Assembly: GCA_030446715.1 (NCBI GenBank)
Contig: JAUJMU010000003.1
Location: 248,001-312,000 of the forward strand
Direction: 5' to 3'
Length of the DNA stretch: 64,000 bases
DNA from: Cytophagales bacterium
GTDB taxonomy: Bacteria > Bacteroidota > Bacteroidia > Cytophagales > 172606-1
The stretch's first letter is position 1; every line of letters begins with the position of its first letter. Position numbers and translations under genes: made by a program. Shown here one piece after another: positions 42,085 to 50,569 of this stretch. A model generated the notes under the pieces. It was not told where the DNA came from, ran no database searches, and worked only from the letters and a program-made list of their open reading frames with translations.

Positions 42085-45000
42085 TTACCGTACCCACACC
42101 CGTTTCACCATAGTCTGTCCGTTGGCGGTGATCCGCACCTGGTACAGGCCGGGGGCCGGCAGAAACAGGCTGCTGAGCTTTCCGGGCTGACTGATTTCCT
42201 TCCGCAGGATTTCCCGGCCGAGCAGGTCCGTAACCAAAAGGGAGATATGATCGGTCACAAAGCCGTTGTCTTTCCGGAGGGTAAATTTTCCGTCAGACGG
42301 ATTGGGATACACCTGAACGGCGATGGACAAGTCTTCCACGGCCGTCCGGAATACGGCCACGCGGCGGGTGGCTTCCGCGGTGCAGCCGAGGCTGTTGCGG
42401 GTCAGTAATTTCACTTCGTACTCACCCGGCACGGCGTAGGCGTGAACCGGATTCGGCTCCCGGCTGGTGCTGCCGTCGCCGAAGTCCCACTGCCACTCCA
42501 CGGCTCCCGCACTGGCGTCGGTCAGGCGTAATACTTCTTCTTCGCGGAGGTCAAGCCGGTGGGCATTGGTGCGAAAAGCTGCATGGGGGCGGGCAACGGA
42601 GATGCGGACTGTCACCGGATCGCTTTCCGTCAGAAAATCATTCCCGGTTACGTAAAAGAGCGTGTCCCGGGTGATCGGACCGGTCTGGAAGGCAGAACCC
42701 GTAAAGACCAGTTGCTCCGAAGAATGGCTGGTGTAAAACTTAAACGAAGTGCCGTTGCCGGGACGGATAGTGGCGGCTTCGTTCAGGCAAACCGAAAAAT
42801 CACGGACGGTCGGAGCCGGGCTTTTAAGACCCTCAAAGACCCTGACTATCCGGGAGGCGGAGCCCGTACAGCCAATATGATTTACCGCAGTAAGCTTCAC
42901 TTCGTAGGTACCCGGCACGGCGTAGGCGTGAACCGGATGCTGCTCCCGGCTGGTGCTGCCGTCGCCGAAGTCCCACAGCCATTCTGTGGCTTCCGTGCCG
43001 CCGGCATTCAGTTCCAGCTGGTGCCCTTCGATGATCCCGAGGGTATCCCGGTTGGCCGATATGGCCGCCGTGGGGATCAGGGCCTTCAGGGTTACGGCTA
43101 TCCGCTGACTTTCGTACAGGGAATCAGCCCCGGCGAGGTAAAGAGTAGTGTCTTTCCGGATTGGGCCGATATGGAAAGATGTACCGGAAGCAATGGGTGA
43201 AGTGTCACCCTCCCGTGCGTACAATCTGAAAGCATTGCCGTTGCCAGGCGCAAGCACCACACTTTCATCCTTGCAGTATCCGGTGCGGGCTACTACTGGC
43301 AGTGGACTGGTTTTTACCCTGATAAATTGTTGTCTGATGGCGTCGGCCTGTTTTTGCAGGTCGGTCAGGTTGTCTCCGGCTACCAGGGCAAAAGCCACGG
43401 TGCGGGTTTCGCCCTTTTTCAGGTTCAGGAGCTGCGTCCCGATGGTTTGCATGACATCAAGGGCCGCTGGTACGGACGGAGTGCGGGCAATGCCTTCGGA
43501 CATGCTCCGGAATTTCTCTTCGGGCGAGAACCCATCGTACACGAAAAGCTCTGACTGGGTGTCAAAGACGTAATACTGCTGGGGCGCTTCCGCAGTCAGT
43601 AGCCGGATACCGGCAAAGAGGTTGGGCATTGCTTTGTTATACACGTATCCAGTCTGCCGCAAAGCATCCCACGCGCCCTCATTGTTGGAGTAGCCGTAAA
43701 TATTCCAGTCGGTGAAGATGCCGGCGTATAGCTGGGGAATATCCGCATTGGAAGTGTTGGTGATTTTGTATTCAAAAATGACTGATTTTTCTACCGGAGC
43801 GTCTTTCCAGGCATACACCTGCTGCCGGATCTGCAGGCCGGTGCCGGCGGGGTTGCCCGAATCAGTGAAGCTGACCGTGGCGGAAAAATCAGCGCCGTTG
43901 GAAGCGTCAAACCAGATGGGTTTTGCCGCCCGGAAGTGGTCGTCTTTGGTGAAATTACCGGTATGGTCGCGGAAACAATTGGAAAGCTGGGTAGGGGAGG
44001 TGCCGATCATCAGGCCCGATTCGTGGAGCAGGGACTGATTTTTGTACCACAGGCCCATTCCCTGTCCGGTGAGTTCATCGTTGTAGCCGATCCGGCCCCG
44101 GCTGGTGGCCGTCAGTTTCAGTTGATTGACGGTTACATCCAGATAATCCTGACTGACTTCCACCGTGAAATGCTCGGAACCCGTATAAGTGCCGTCCGTG
44201 TAAGTCAGCAGAAAATTTACGGGCGTATTTACGGGCGTACCGGCCCTGACAGTAAAAATAAACGGAGCGGCCCCGTTTCCGGCTACGGACCCCGCTACCA
44301 GTGCCCCGATGGTGGCCTGACCGGAAGTAATAGTGACGTAAGGGGAGGGGGTGGTCAGGGAAATCTTCAGATTTTCCAGATTACCCATTGTACTTTTTAC
44401 CCGGACCACCATATTCGCTGAGTGACCAGCGTAGGCATAAGGCTGGTTTCCGTAGCCGGTCAGGCTGGCATCCACAAAGGCAGCGCCTTTGGTTTCGGTC
44501 AGGGCCCGGTACATATTCAGGCGGCCACGCCCGAGTTTAGCCACGTAAGGGGCATTTTCGGGTATGTCGTAAATATTGTCGGAAGTAGAAATGAGCCTGT
44601 CGGCAATCTGTTTTGCATTAAGGGCAGGGTACTGGGAACGCAGCAGAGCCGCGGCTCCCGCGACCAGCGGGGAAGAGAAGGAAGTGCCCCAGTTGATGCC
44701 GTAGCTTCCGTTGGTGGTGCTGTACACCCCGGACCCGGGTGCTGAAATATCTACCTTGTCGTTGTAGTTTGACCCGCCGCCGCCCCACACGGCTTTCTGG
44801 TCGTTGCTTTCGGTGGCCCCGACCGAGATTACATTGTCGTAGGAGGCCGGCCAGATGTAATCGGCTGAGTTGCTGTTACCGGCGGCGGCTACTACCACCA
44901 CGTCGTAATTGTACACGACATAGTTGATAATGTCTTCTTCAGCCCTGGAGGCAAAGCCTGGCCGGCCCCAGGAAAGATTGATGACTTTGCAGCCCCGCTC

Positions 45001-45870
45001 GGCCAGGTACAGCAGGCCATTGTAACCTTTGGAGCCGTCAATGGTGACGGGCATAAATTTGCAGTTGAATCCGGCGCCGGCAATGCCCTTTCCGTTATCG
45101 GGCGTACCGGCTGCCATACCGGCCACGAAAGAGCCGTGGGTCGTATGGGAATTGGATGCGCCCGCAAGATTGCTGGTATTGATCGCAAAATTCCAGCCGG
45201 CATAATTGTCCGCCATGCCATCATTGTCATTGTCTACCCCATCGACCGGATCGGCGGTATTGTACCGGATATTGTCTCTCAGGTCTTCGTGGTTGGCATC
45301 CGTACCGAAATCTGCAATGCCAATCGTGATGGCCGGATTGCCTTTCTGAATATCCCAGGCCTCGTAAGCTTTGATTTTGGCGAGCTGAAACTGGCCCCCC
45401 GTTAACGGCTGGGCCTGCGGGTCGTTGGGTACATAGAGCGGCGCGTAGTTGGTGTAAAGCGGCTCGGCGTATTCAATGGCGGCATCAGACCGGAGCAGCT
45501 TCAGGGCCTTTTCAACGTCCAGGCCGGGGGCAATTCTGAACTGGTAGATTCGGGACAGGTCTACCGGCCGGAGGCCGGGCCGGATAGCCCGTTTGTCCTT
45601 ACCAGCCGCCACCCGGCCAGGAAACGGCTGGGTCAGCTTTTTTACCCCCAGCTGCTGCAAAACGTAATAATTTCTGACATCAGGAGAGAACTGCCGGGCT
45701 TTGGACCCGGTTTGCGGCTTAAACTTGACAACAAGAACAGTACCGCCGCCGGAATCGCCGGCAGCATCCGGACCAGATGTAAAGGGAAGGGACTGAGCCC
45801 GGCCGGCCGTAACCAGACTAAATAACAAGGCCGTAAGCAGCCATTGGCGCATACGCATGGTTTTTTGCAT
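42085..45870 (-). CDS. Secreted subtilase with two PKD domains and type IX sorting domain
   Basis: A 1261-residue S8 serine protease. The signal peptide is MRQWLLTALLFSLVTAGRAQ (after six residues). A propeptide leads to the catalytic domain, with Asp near 186 (ITIGIADFGTDANHEDLRDN), His near 244 (SHTTHGSFVAGMAAG) and Ser near 399 (NWGTSFSSPLVAGAAALL). The middle has jellyroll-like domains. Two PKD domains share WDFGDGSTSREQHPVHAYAV and WDFGDGSTSREPNPVHAYAV. The end QVYPNPSDGKFTL to MVKRVWVR is a type IX secretion sorting domain, so the enzyme is exported to the surface. The PKD-coding DNA at 42424-42490 and 42910-42976 is almost identical. Confidence 0.93.
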   Translation of the reverse strand: MQKTMRMRQWLLTALLFSLVTAGRAQSLPFTSGPDAAGDSGGGTVLVVKFKPQTGSKARQFSPDVRNYYVLQQLGVKKLTQPFPGRVAAGKDKRAIRPGLRPVDLSRIYQFRIAPGLDVEKALKLLRSDAAIEYAEPLYTNYAPLYVPNDPQAQPLTGGQFQLAKIKAYEAWDIQKGNPAITIGIADFGTDANHEDLRDNIRYNTADPVDGVDNDNDGMADNYAGWNFAINTSNLAGASNSHTTHGSFVAGMAAGTPDNGKGIAGAGFNCKFMPVTIDGSKGYNGLLYLAERGCKVINLSWGRPGFASRAEEDIINYVVYNYDVVVVAAAGNSNSADYIWPASYDNVISVGATESNDQKAVWGGGGSNYNDKVDISAPGSGVYSTTNGSYGINWGTSFSSPLVAGAAALLRSQYPALNAKQIADRLISTSDNIYDIPENAPYVAKLGRGRLNMYRALTETKGAAFVDASLTGYGNQPYAYAGHSANMVVRVKSTMGNLENLKISLTTPSPYVTITSGQATIGALVAGSVAGNGAAPFIFTVRAGTPVNTPVNFLLTYTDGTYTGSEHFTVEVSQDYLDVTVNQLKLTATSRGRIGYNDELTGQGMGLWYKNQSLLHESGLMIGTSPTQLSNCFRDHTGNFTKDDHFRAAKPIWFDASNGADFSATVSFTDSGNPAGTGLQIRQQVYAWKDAPVEKSVIFEYKITNTSNADIPQLYAGIFTDWNIYGYSNNEGAWDALRQTGYVYNKAMPNLFAGIRLLTAEAPQQYYVFDTQSELFVYDGFSPEEKFRSMSEGIARTPSVPAALDVMQTIGTQLLNLKKGETRTVAFALVAGDNLTDLQKQADAIRQQFIRVKTSPLPVVARTGYCKDESVVLAPGNGNAFRLYAREGDTSPIASGTSFHIGPIRKDTTLYLAGADSLYESQRIAVTLKALIPTAAISANRDTLGIIEGHQLELNAGGTEATEWLWDFGDGSTSREQHPVHAYAVPGTYEVKLTAVNHIGCTGSASRIVRVFEGLKSPAPTVRDFSVCLNEAATIRPGNGTSFKFYTSHSSEQLVFTGSAFQTGPITRDTLFYVTGNDFLTESDPVTVRISVARPHAAFRTNAHRLDLREEEVLRLTDASAGAVEWQWDFGDGSTSREPNPVHAYAVPGEYEVKLLTRNSLGCTAEATRRVAVFRTAVEDLSIAVQVYPNPSDGKFTLRKDNGFVTDHISLLVTDLLGREILRKEISQPGKLSSLFLPAPGLYQVRITANGQTMVKRVWVR
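42424..42976 (-). repeat. Two near-identical 67-base direct repeats within the PKD domains
   Basis: Positions 42424-42490 and 42910-42976 match at 65 of 67 bases. The rest of the two PKD domains is clearly more diverged, which points to recent duplication or local gene conversion. Confidence 0.9.
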
Positions 45871-45979
45871 AATGTCAAGTTACAGCCAATGGAGGCCGCA
45901 AACCATTGCCTTCTCCTTCCGGAAGGTACACCGATCTTATTTAAGCCGCACTTACCTTTTCCTTCCCTTTCCGCCGGGG

Positions 45980-46012
45980 ATTGTAAAAATGAGAATGAGT
46001 TACCTATTTTTG
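45980..46012 (+). promoter_or_regulatory. Promoter of the Mpl-type ligase gene
   Basis: ATTG (45980-45983) and TATTTTTG (46005-46012) are 21 bases apart; the second is an exact TAnnTTTG. The start codon lies 36 bases downstream. The upstream element has one mismatch to TTTG. Confidence 0.55.
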
Positions 46013-46048
46013 TGCATCCTCCCGGAGATTTTTAAACCAGGCCCGATC

Positions 46049-47443
46049 ATGTATTCCAATAAGCCCCGAGTTCATTTCATTGCAGTTGGCGGAAGCGCTA
46101 TGCACAACCTTGCCATCGCCCTCCACCAGAAAGGGTATCAGGTTACTGGTTCTGACGATGAGATCGTTGAACCCTCCAAAACCCGGCTTGCCAACCGGGG
46201 CCTGCTGCCGGAAGCCATCGGCTGGTTTCCCGAAAAGATTGACAGCGGATTGGAAGCAGTCATTCTCGGCATGCACGCAAGGGCGGATAATCCGGAGTTG
46301 CTGCGCGCCAGGGAGCTCGGCCTGAGGGTATTTTCTTATCCGGAATACATTTACGAACAGTGCAAAGACAAGCAGCGGATCGTGATTGCCGGCAGCCACG
46401 GCAAAACCACCATTACCTCCATGATCCTGCACGTGCTGCAGTACCACAACCGCAAGTTTGACTTTATGGTAGGGGCGCAGATCGAAGGGTTCGAAACCAT
46501 GGTGCGGCTCTCCGAGGATGCGCCGGTAGTGATCATTGAAGGCGATGAATACCTTGCTTCTCCGGTGGACCGCCGGCCCAAGTTTCTCCTCTACAAGCAC
46601 CACATCGGCCTGGTGAGCGGCATTGCCTGGGACCACATCAACGTGTTCCCTACCTTCGATGAATACGTGCGGCAGTTTGACCTTTTCGCCGATGCTACCC
46701 CCAGGAGCGGCACATTGATCTTTGATGAAACGGATGATCTGGTCACGGTAATCTGCCGCAAGGAACGCGAAGACGTGCAGCGGGTTGAGTACACCACCCA
46801 CCGCCACGTGGTCCGGGACGGACAGACCTGCCTGGTCACCGACGCGGACGAAGAAGTGCCCGTGCAGGTCTTCGGCGAACACAATATGCGGAACCTCAAT
46901 GGGGCCCGTGCCATTCTGAGCAAGATCGGCATCGGCGACCGCCGGTTCTACGAAGCCATCCGGACGTTCAAGGGAGCTGCCCGCCGGCTGGAAGTAGTCG
47001 GTCAGAACCAAAACACGATTGTGTACCGCGATTTTGCCCACGCGCCTTCCAAACTGGAAGCCACCACCAGGGCCGTTAAAAAACAATTCACTGACCGCAA
47101 GCTGGTTGCCTGTCTTGAGCTGCACACGTTCAGCAGCCTCAATAAAGAATTTTTAAAGCAATACAAGGGCTCCTTTGAAGACGCGGATACGGCCATTGTG
47201 TACTTTAATCCGCACACCATTGCCCACAAGAAATTAGAGCCGATCAGCCCCGAAGACGTAAAGAATGCCTTCCGCCGCAAAGACCTGATGGTATTTACCG
47301 ATCACCTTGAGCTTGGGCAGTATCTGACCTCCCAGCAGTGGTCAGCCAAAAATCTGTTGCTCATGAGTTCGGGCACCTTTAACGGCACTGACCTGAAGGC
47401 GCTGAGCCAAAAAATTCTGGGACCGGTGGCTTCCGTGAGTTAA
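46049..47443 (+). CDS. mpl: Mpl-type UDP-N-acetylmuramate: peptide ligase
   Basis: A 464-residue Mur-ligase family enzyme that joins murein tripeptide to UDP-MurNAc during cell-wall recycling. The N-domain has KPRVHFIAVGGSAMHNLAIA with the nucleotide loop; the P-loop is RIVIAGSHGKTTITSMILHV (about 110-129); VVIIEGDEYLASPVDRRPKF lies near 170, and SGIAWDHINVFPTFDEYV is characteristic. The C-domain includes FKGAARRLEVVGQNQN and FAHAPSKLEATTRAV, where DHxHP-like motif is DFAHAP. ATG 46049 is chosen because the frame's 64 extra codons upstream cross the promoter and a neighbouring start. Distinction from MurC rests on this pattern, so Mpl is likely but not certain. Confidence 0.85.
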   Translation: MYSNKPRVHFIAVGGSAMHNLAIALHQKGYQVTGSDDEIVEPSKTRLANRGLLPEAIGWFPEKIDSGLEAVILGMHARADNPELLRARELGLRVFSYPEYIYEQCKDKQRIVIAGSHGKTTITSMILHVLQYHNRKFDFMVGAQIEGFETMVRLSEDAPVVIIEGDEYLASPVDRRPKFLLYKHHIGLVSGIAWDHINVFPTFDEYVRQFDLFADATPRSGTLIFDETDDLVTVICRKEREDVQRVEYTTHRHVVRDGQTCLVTDADEEVPVQVFGEHNMRNLNGARAILSKIGIGDRRFYEAIRTFKGAARRLEVVGQNQNTIVYRDFAHAPSKLEATTRAVKKQFTDRKLVACLELHTFSSLNKEFLKQYKGSFEDADTAIVYFNPHTIAHKKLEPISPEDVKNAFRRKDLMVFTDHLELGQYLTSQQWSAKNLLLMSSGTFNGTDLKALSQKILGPVASVS

Positions 47444-47500
47444 AATCTGATATTATTGGTTCAATGTTAAAGACGAAAGGGGCATTTAAGTAAGAAAACA

Positions 47501-47579
47501 ATTTTAAATTATGAATTCTGGATTTTGAATGGGCATGTTAACACACTGTCTGCGAGAGATTTAATTCATAATTTAAAAT
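47501..47579. repeat. AT-rich 17-base inverted repeat after mpl
   Basis: ATTTTAAATTATGAATT (47501-47517) and AATTCATAATTTAAAAT (47563-47579) are perfect complements separated by 45 bases. The repeat is not followed by a clean T run, so it is better seen as a dispersed-repeat relic or an mRNA end hairpin than as a terminator. The words recall the AT-rich repeat family seen elsewhere in the window. Confidence 0.75.
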
Positions 47580-47662
47580 TCAAAATCTATAATTTAATGC
47601 TGATCGGGCATTTATCTTATCAAAACCTTTAACATTGGACCCACAACCTTCCGCATTCCTCT

Positions 47663-48469
47663 ATGCATTCCCTTAAGCTGAAAAAGCCACTTGCCTTTTT
47701 CGATCTTGAAACCACCGGTACCAATATCTGCAATGACCGAATCGTTGAAATCTGCATAGCCAAGGCAATGCCCAACGGGGATGTCAACGTAAAGACGTGG
47801 CGGGTAAACCCCACCATTCCCATTTCGGCCGAATCGAGCATGATCCACGGCATCTACCAAGAGGACCTGAAAGATGCGCCGACTTTCCGGGATCTGGCCC
47901 GGCCAGTCCTGCAGTTTTTTGAAGGCGCCGACCTTGCGGGTTTTAATATTATCCGGTTTGATGTGCCGATGCTGGTGGAAGAGTTTCTGCGGGTGGACAT
48001 TGATTTCAGGATGGACAACCGCAGGATGGTGGATGCCCAGAAGATTTTTCACCTGATGGAACCCCGTTCCCTGACGGCCGCCTATCGCTTTTACTGCAAC
48101 AAGGAACTGGAAAACGCCCACAGCGCCGAGGCGGATACGCTGGCTACTTTTGAAGTGCTTTGTGCGCAGGTAGCACGGTATGAAGGAAAAGTGATGAAGG
48201 ATGAAAAGGGAAAAGAATACGTGCCGATTCACAACGATGTGGCCAGGCTGCACGACCTGACGGCCGAAAAAATGATTGACCTTGCCGGACGGTGGGTGTA
48301 TAACGGCAACGGCGAGGCAGTCGTCAATTTCGGCAAACACAAAGACCGCCCCCTCGCCGAGGTGCTTCAGAAGGAGCCTGCTTTCTACGACTGGGTGATG
48401 AAGGGAGAATTTCCCCTGGATACCAAGCGAAAGCTGACTGAGATGAAGATCAAAAGCTTTAAAAGATAA
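47663..48469 (+). CDS. DnaQ-like 3'-5' exonuclease
   Basis: A 268-residue DEDDh-type exonuclease similar to DNA polymerase III epsilon and RNase T. Motifs are LAFFDLETTGTN (Exo I, about 11-22), LAGFNIIRFDVPML (Exo II, about 92-105) and AHSAEADTLATFEV with His and Asp of Exo III (about 152-165). Residues 180-268 carry an extra domain with VVNFGKHKDRPLAEVLQKEP, resembling the short DUF3820-like segment found in other nuclease proteins. The role is proofreading or nucleic-acid trimming; the substrate is not evident. The stop codon lies directly at the target duplication of the mini-element at 48479-48877. Confidence 0.9.
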   Translation: MHSLKLKKPLAFFDLETTGTNICNDRIVEICIAKAMPNGDVNVKTWRVNPTIPISAESSMIHGIYQEDLKDAPTFRDLARPVLQFFEGADLAGFNIIRFDVPMLVEEFLRVDIDFRMDNRRMVDAQKIFHLMEPRSLTAAYRFYCNKELENAHSAEADTLATFEVLCAQVARYEGKVMKDEKGKEYVPIHNDVARLHDLTAEKMIDLAGRWVYNGNGEAVVNFGKHKDRPLAEVLQKEPAFYDWVMKGEFPLDTKRKLTEMKIKSFKR

Positions 48470-48887
48470 GCGTCAGATCATACTACGGTACATGTACCAG
48501 TTTCTGCCTCTTCAGGGACCTCACCCCCAACCCCTCCCCATGGGAGCTACGATTATGACACAAAATGGAAAGGGAACCGGGCAGGAATTTAAAATGGGCT
48601 TAAATTCTTGATTCTGGCCTTTTCAGAACCTCACCCCCAACCCCTCTCCTCGGGAGAGGGGAGCCACAAACGCATGCCTATCAGCAAGTTGCAAAATGTG
48701 TCCTGATCGTAGCTCCTTGGGAAAGGGGAGTCACAACGATCTGATTTACAGTTGGTCAGAAAAATGTTCTGATCATAGCTCCCGGGGAAAGGGGAGAAAA
48801 ACGCCGCTGTGGCTCCCCCTCTCCCAGGGAGAGGGGGCCGGGGGGGTGAGGTCCCTTGCCGGAATGTACCGTAGTATAGCGTCAGAT
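48469..48887. mobile_element. MITE-like 399-base element with 14-base inverted ends and 10-base duplication
   Basis: The element (48479-48877) is bounded by ATACTACGGTACAT (48480-48493) and its exact complement ATGTACCGTAGTAT (48864-48877). AGCGTCAGAT directly flanks both sides (48469-48478 and 48878-48887), a 10-base direct repeat, as expected from target duplication. The interior has no gene but holds several C-rich and G-rich hairpin units (ACCTCACCCCCAACCCCTCC, CTCGGGAGAGGGGAGCC, CCCTCTCCCAGGGAGAGGGG) and GGGTGAGGT at the right. The left copy touches the stop codon of the exonuclease gene. Confidence 0.85.
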
Positions 48888-48993
48888 ATAAAAGACTTCA
48901 CAGGACTGCAAGCCGGCTGGGAATTCCCGCCGGCTTTTTTAACTTTAAAGTGAAAATTTAAGGTAGATTTTTCTTAACCGGAGATTTTAAAAT

Positions 48994-50379
48994 ATGAAAA
49001 CCAGCCTTTTTGCAGCCTTCATCCTTCTGTTATTGGTTTTTGGCTGCAGACAACAGGAAGAATATGATCTGGCAGTCACCAACATAACCCTGTTCGATTC
49101 AGAGACCAAAAAGACCATTTACAATAAGACGATATTAATCATCAGCGATACTGTTACCGCAATAGTGGATGGTGATCAAAAAGTTGCGGCTAAAAAAGTA
49201 ATTGACGGGAAGGGGCGGCTGGTTACTCCAGGACTGGTAGATACTCATATTCACATGACTGATGTCTTTGGAGATTATGATGCGGCGCCTCAGTACCTTG
49301 CCAGTGACTCAGCTTCATTTTACCGGGAGCGTCTGGCAAAAACTCACCTTGCATATGGTGTAACTACAGTTGCCGATATGGGCCAGCCTGAAAAATGGAT
49401 GAGCATTACCATGGACTGGCAGAATACCCCCGATCCGAAATACCCCAACTTGTTTAACTGCGGTTCAGCCCTGATATCTGATGAAGAAAGAGTGCCTTAC
49501 GTCAGTCATGCAGAAGTAGCTGATTCTGAGGAGGCCGAAAGAAAAGTTCAGGAGTATTATGGAAAGGGAGTACGCCATATAAAGCTTTACTGGAGATTAA
49601 GAGAGGCTGAAATGAAAGCCGCAGCTGAAAAAGCCCGGTCTCTGGGCATGAATATATATGCCCATATTGACAACAACATCATCAGTATTAATCAGGCATT
49701 GGACATGGAGGTCAGGCATTTTGAGCATGCAAGCACTGTTTCCAATGATGTTTTTCAGTTCCAGACTCATGGCGACTCCCTCACTGAACTTATGCAGCTC
49801 CACTATCCGGAGGTGCAGGCATACATGCCTTTTGCCCTTGAGAAAATTCAGTATGTAGAGGATAATCCCGATCTGCGGGAAAGAAGGGATCAACTTATCG
49901 GAAAAATGATTGACGCCGGGGCCAGCCTGTCCACTACAATCCATTTGTTCGGATCCTTTTGCGGTAGAACCTACTTTGATTCTTCTCTGGAGTCCCATTA
50001 CCGGGATGAAACCCCACAGCTGAATCAAAATCAAAAGAAAAGACTGAATGCTGCTTTTGATACCTATATGGCTTATCTTAAACGGGCACACGATAAGGGG
50101 CTTGCCCTAAGGATCGGGACAGATGGTAAGGAGGGTGGAAAGGCCGCTCTTTCTGAAATGCTCCTGCTTGCCGAAGCTGGCTTTTCGATGGCCGATACTC
50201 TGCAAATTGCCACTTACAATGGCGCAAGGGCACTGAATGCTGATAAACACCTTGGCTCAATCAAGCCGGGAAAAAAAGCAGATCTGATCATTTTTGATAA
50301 AGACCCTTTCAAGGATTATAAGAACCTGCTCTCGGAGAAGACCATAGTCAAGGGAGGGATGGTTTATCTGAAGCAGTAA
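48994..50379 (+). CDS. Amidohydrolase family lipoprotein
   Basis: A 461-residue lipoprotein: MKTSLFAAFILLLLVFGC is a lipobox signal. The amidohydrolase fold (composite beta and TIM barrel) shows GRLVTPGLVDTHIHMTDVFG with the metal-binding HxH near residues 84-86, IKLYWRLREAEMKAAAEKAR holding the bridging lysine region, YAHIDNNIISINQALDMEV, EHASTV and LALRIGTDGKEGGKAALSEM with the Asp ligand. The end GSIKPGKKADLIIFDKDPFK is typical of imidazolonepropionase-like and dihydroorotase-like proteins. The substrate is unknown. The A+T share is higher than in neighbours, with sampled lines at about 43-50% G+C, which suggests transfer. A mini-element lies just upstream. Confidence 0.85.
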   Translation: MKTSLFAAFILLLLVFGCRQQEEYDLAVTNITLFDSETKKTIYNKTILIISDTVTAIVDGDQKVAAKKVIDGKGRLVTPGLVDTHIHMTDVFGDYDAAPQYLASDSASFYRERLAKTHLAYGVTTVADMGQPEKWMSITMDWQNTPDPKYPNLFNCGSALISDEERVPYVSHAEVADSEEAERKVQEYYGKGVRHIKLYWRLREAEMKAAAEKARSLGMNIYAHIDNNIISINQALDMEVRHFEHASTVSNDVFQFQTHGDSLTELMQLHYPEVQAYMPFALEKIQYVEDNPDLRERRDQLIGKMIDAGASLSTTIHLFGSFCGRTYFDSSLESHYRDETPQLNQNQKKRLNAAFDTYMAYLKRAHDKGLALRIGTDGKEGGKAALSEMLLLAEAGFSMADTLQIATYNGARALNADKHLGSIKPGKKADLIIFDKDPFKDYKNLLSEKTIVKGGMVYLKQ

Positions 50380-50569
50380 CCTAACAGGAACCAATAGTCA
50401 ATATTCTCTATCCCACGAACCTTTCTGGAATTCGCTTTGCAGCTGATTCGCCGTTACTTTGCCGGTTGATGCCCGTATTCCGGGAAGCTCCCTGCTGATC
50501 AGCCTGATTCCCCTGCCGGTAAGTCAGCTGTTCAAGCGGATCCTGAAGGTTTTGCCGTAAGGACAAAGG

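Noticed and set aside
46004-47125. Long minus-strand open frame (373 codons) opposite mpl
   Set aside because: It is antisense to a gene with complete Mur-ligase motifs, and its translation has no family pattern. High G+C produces such shadow frames.
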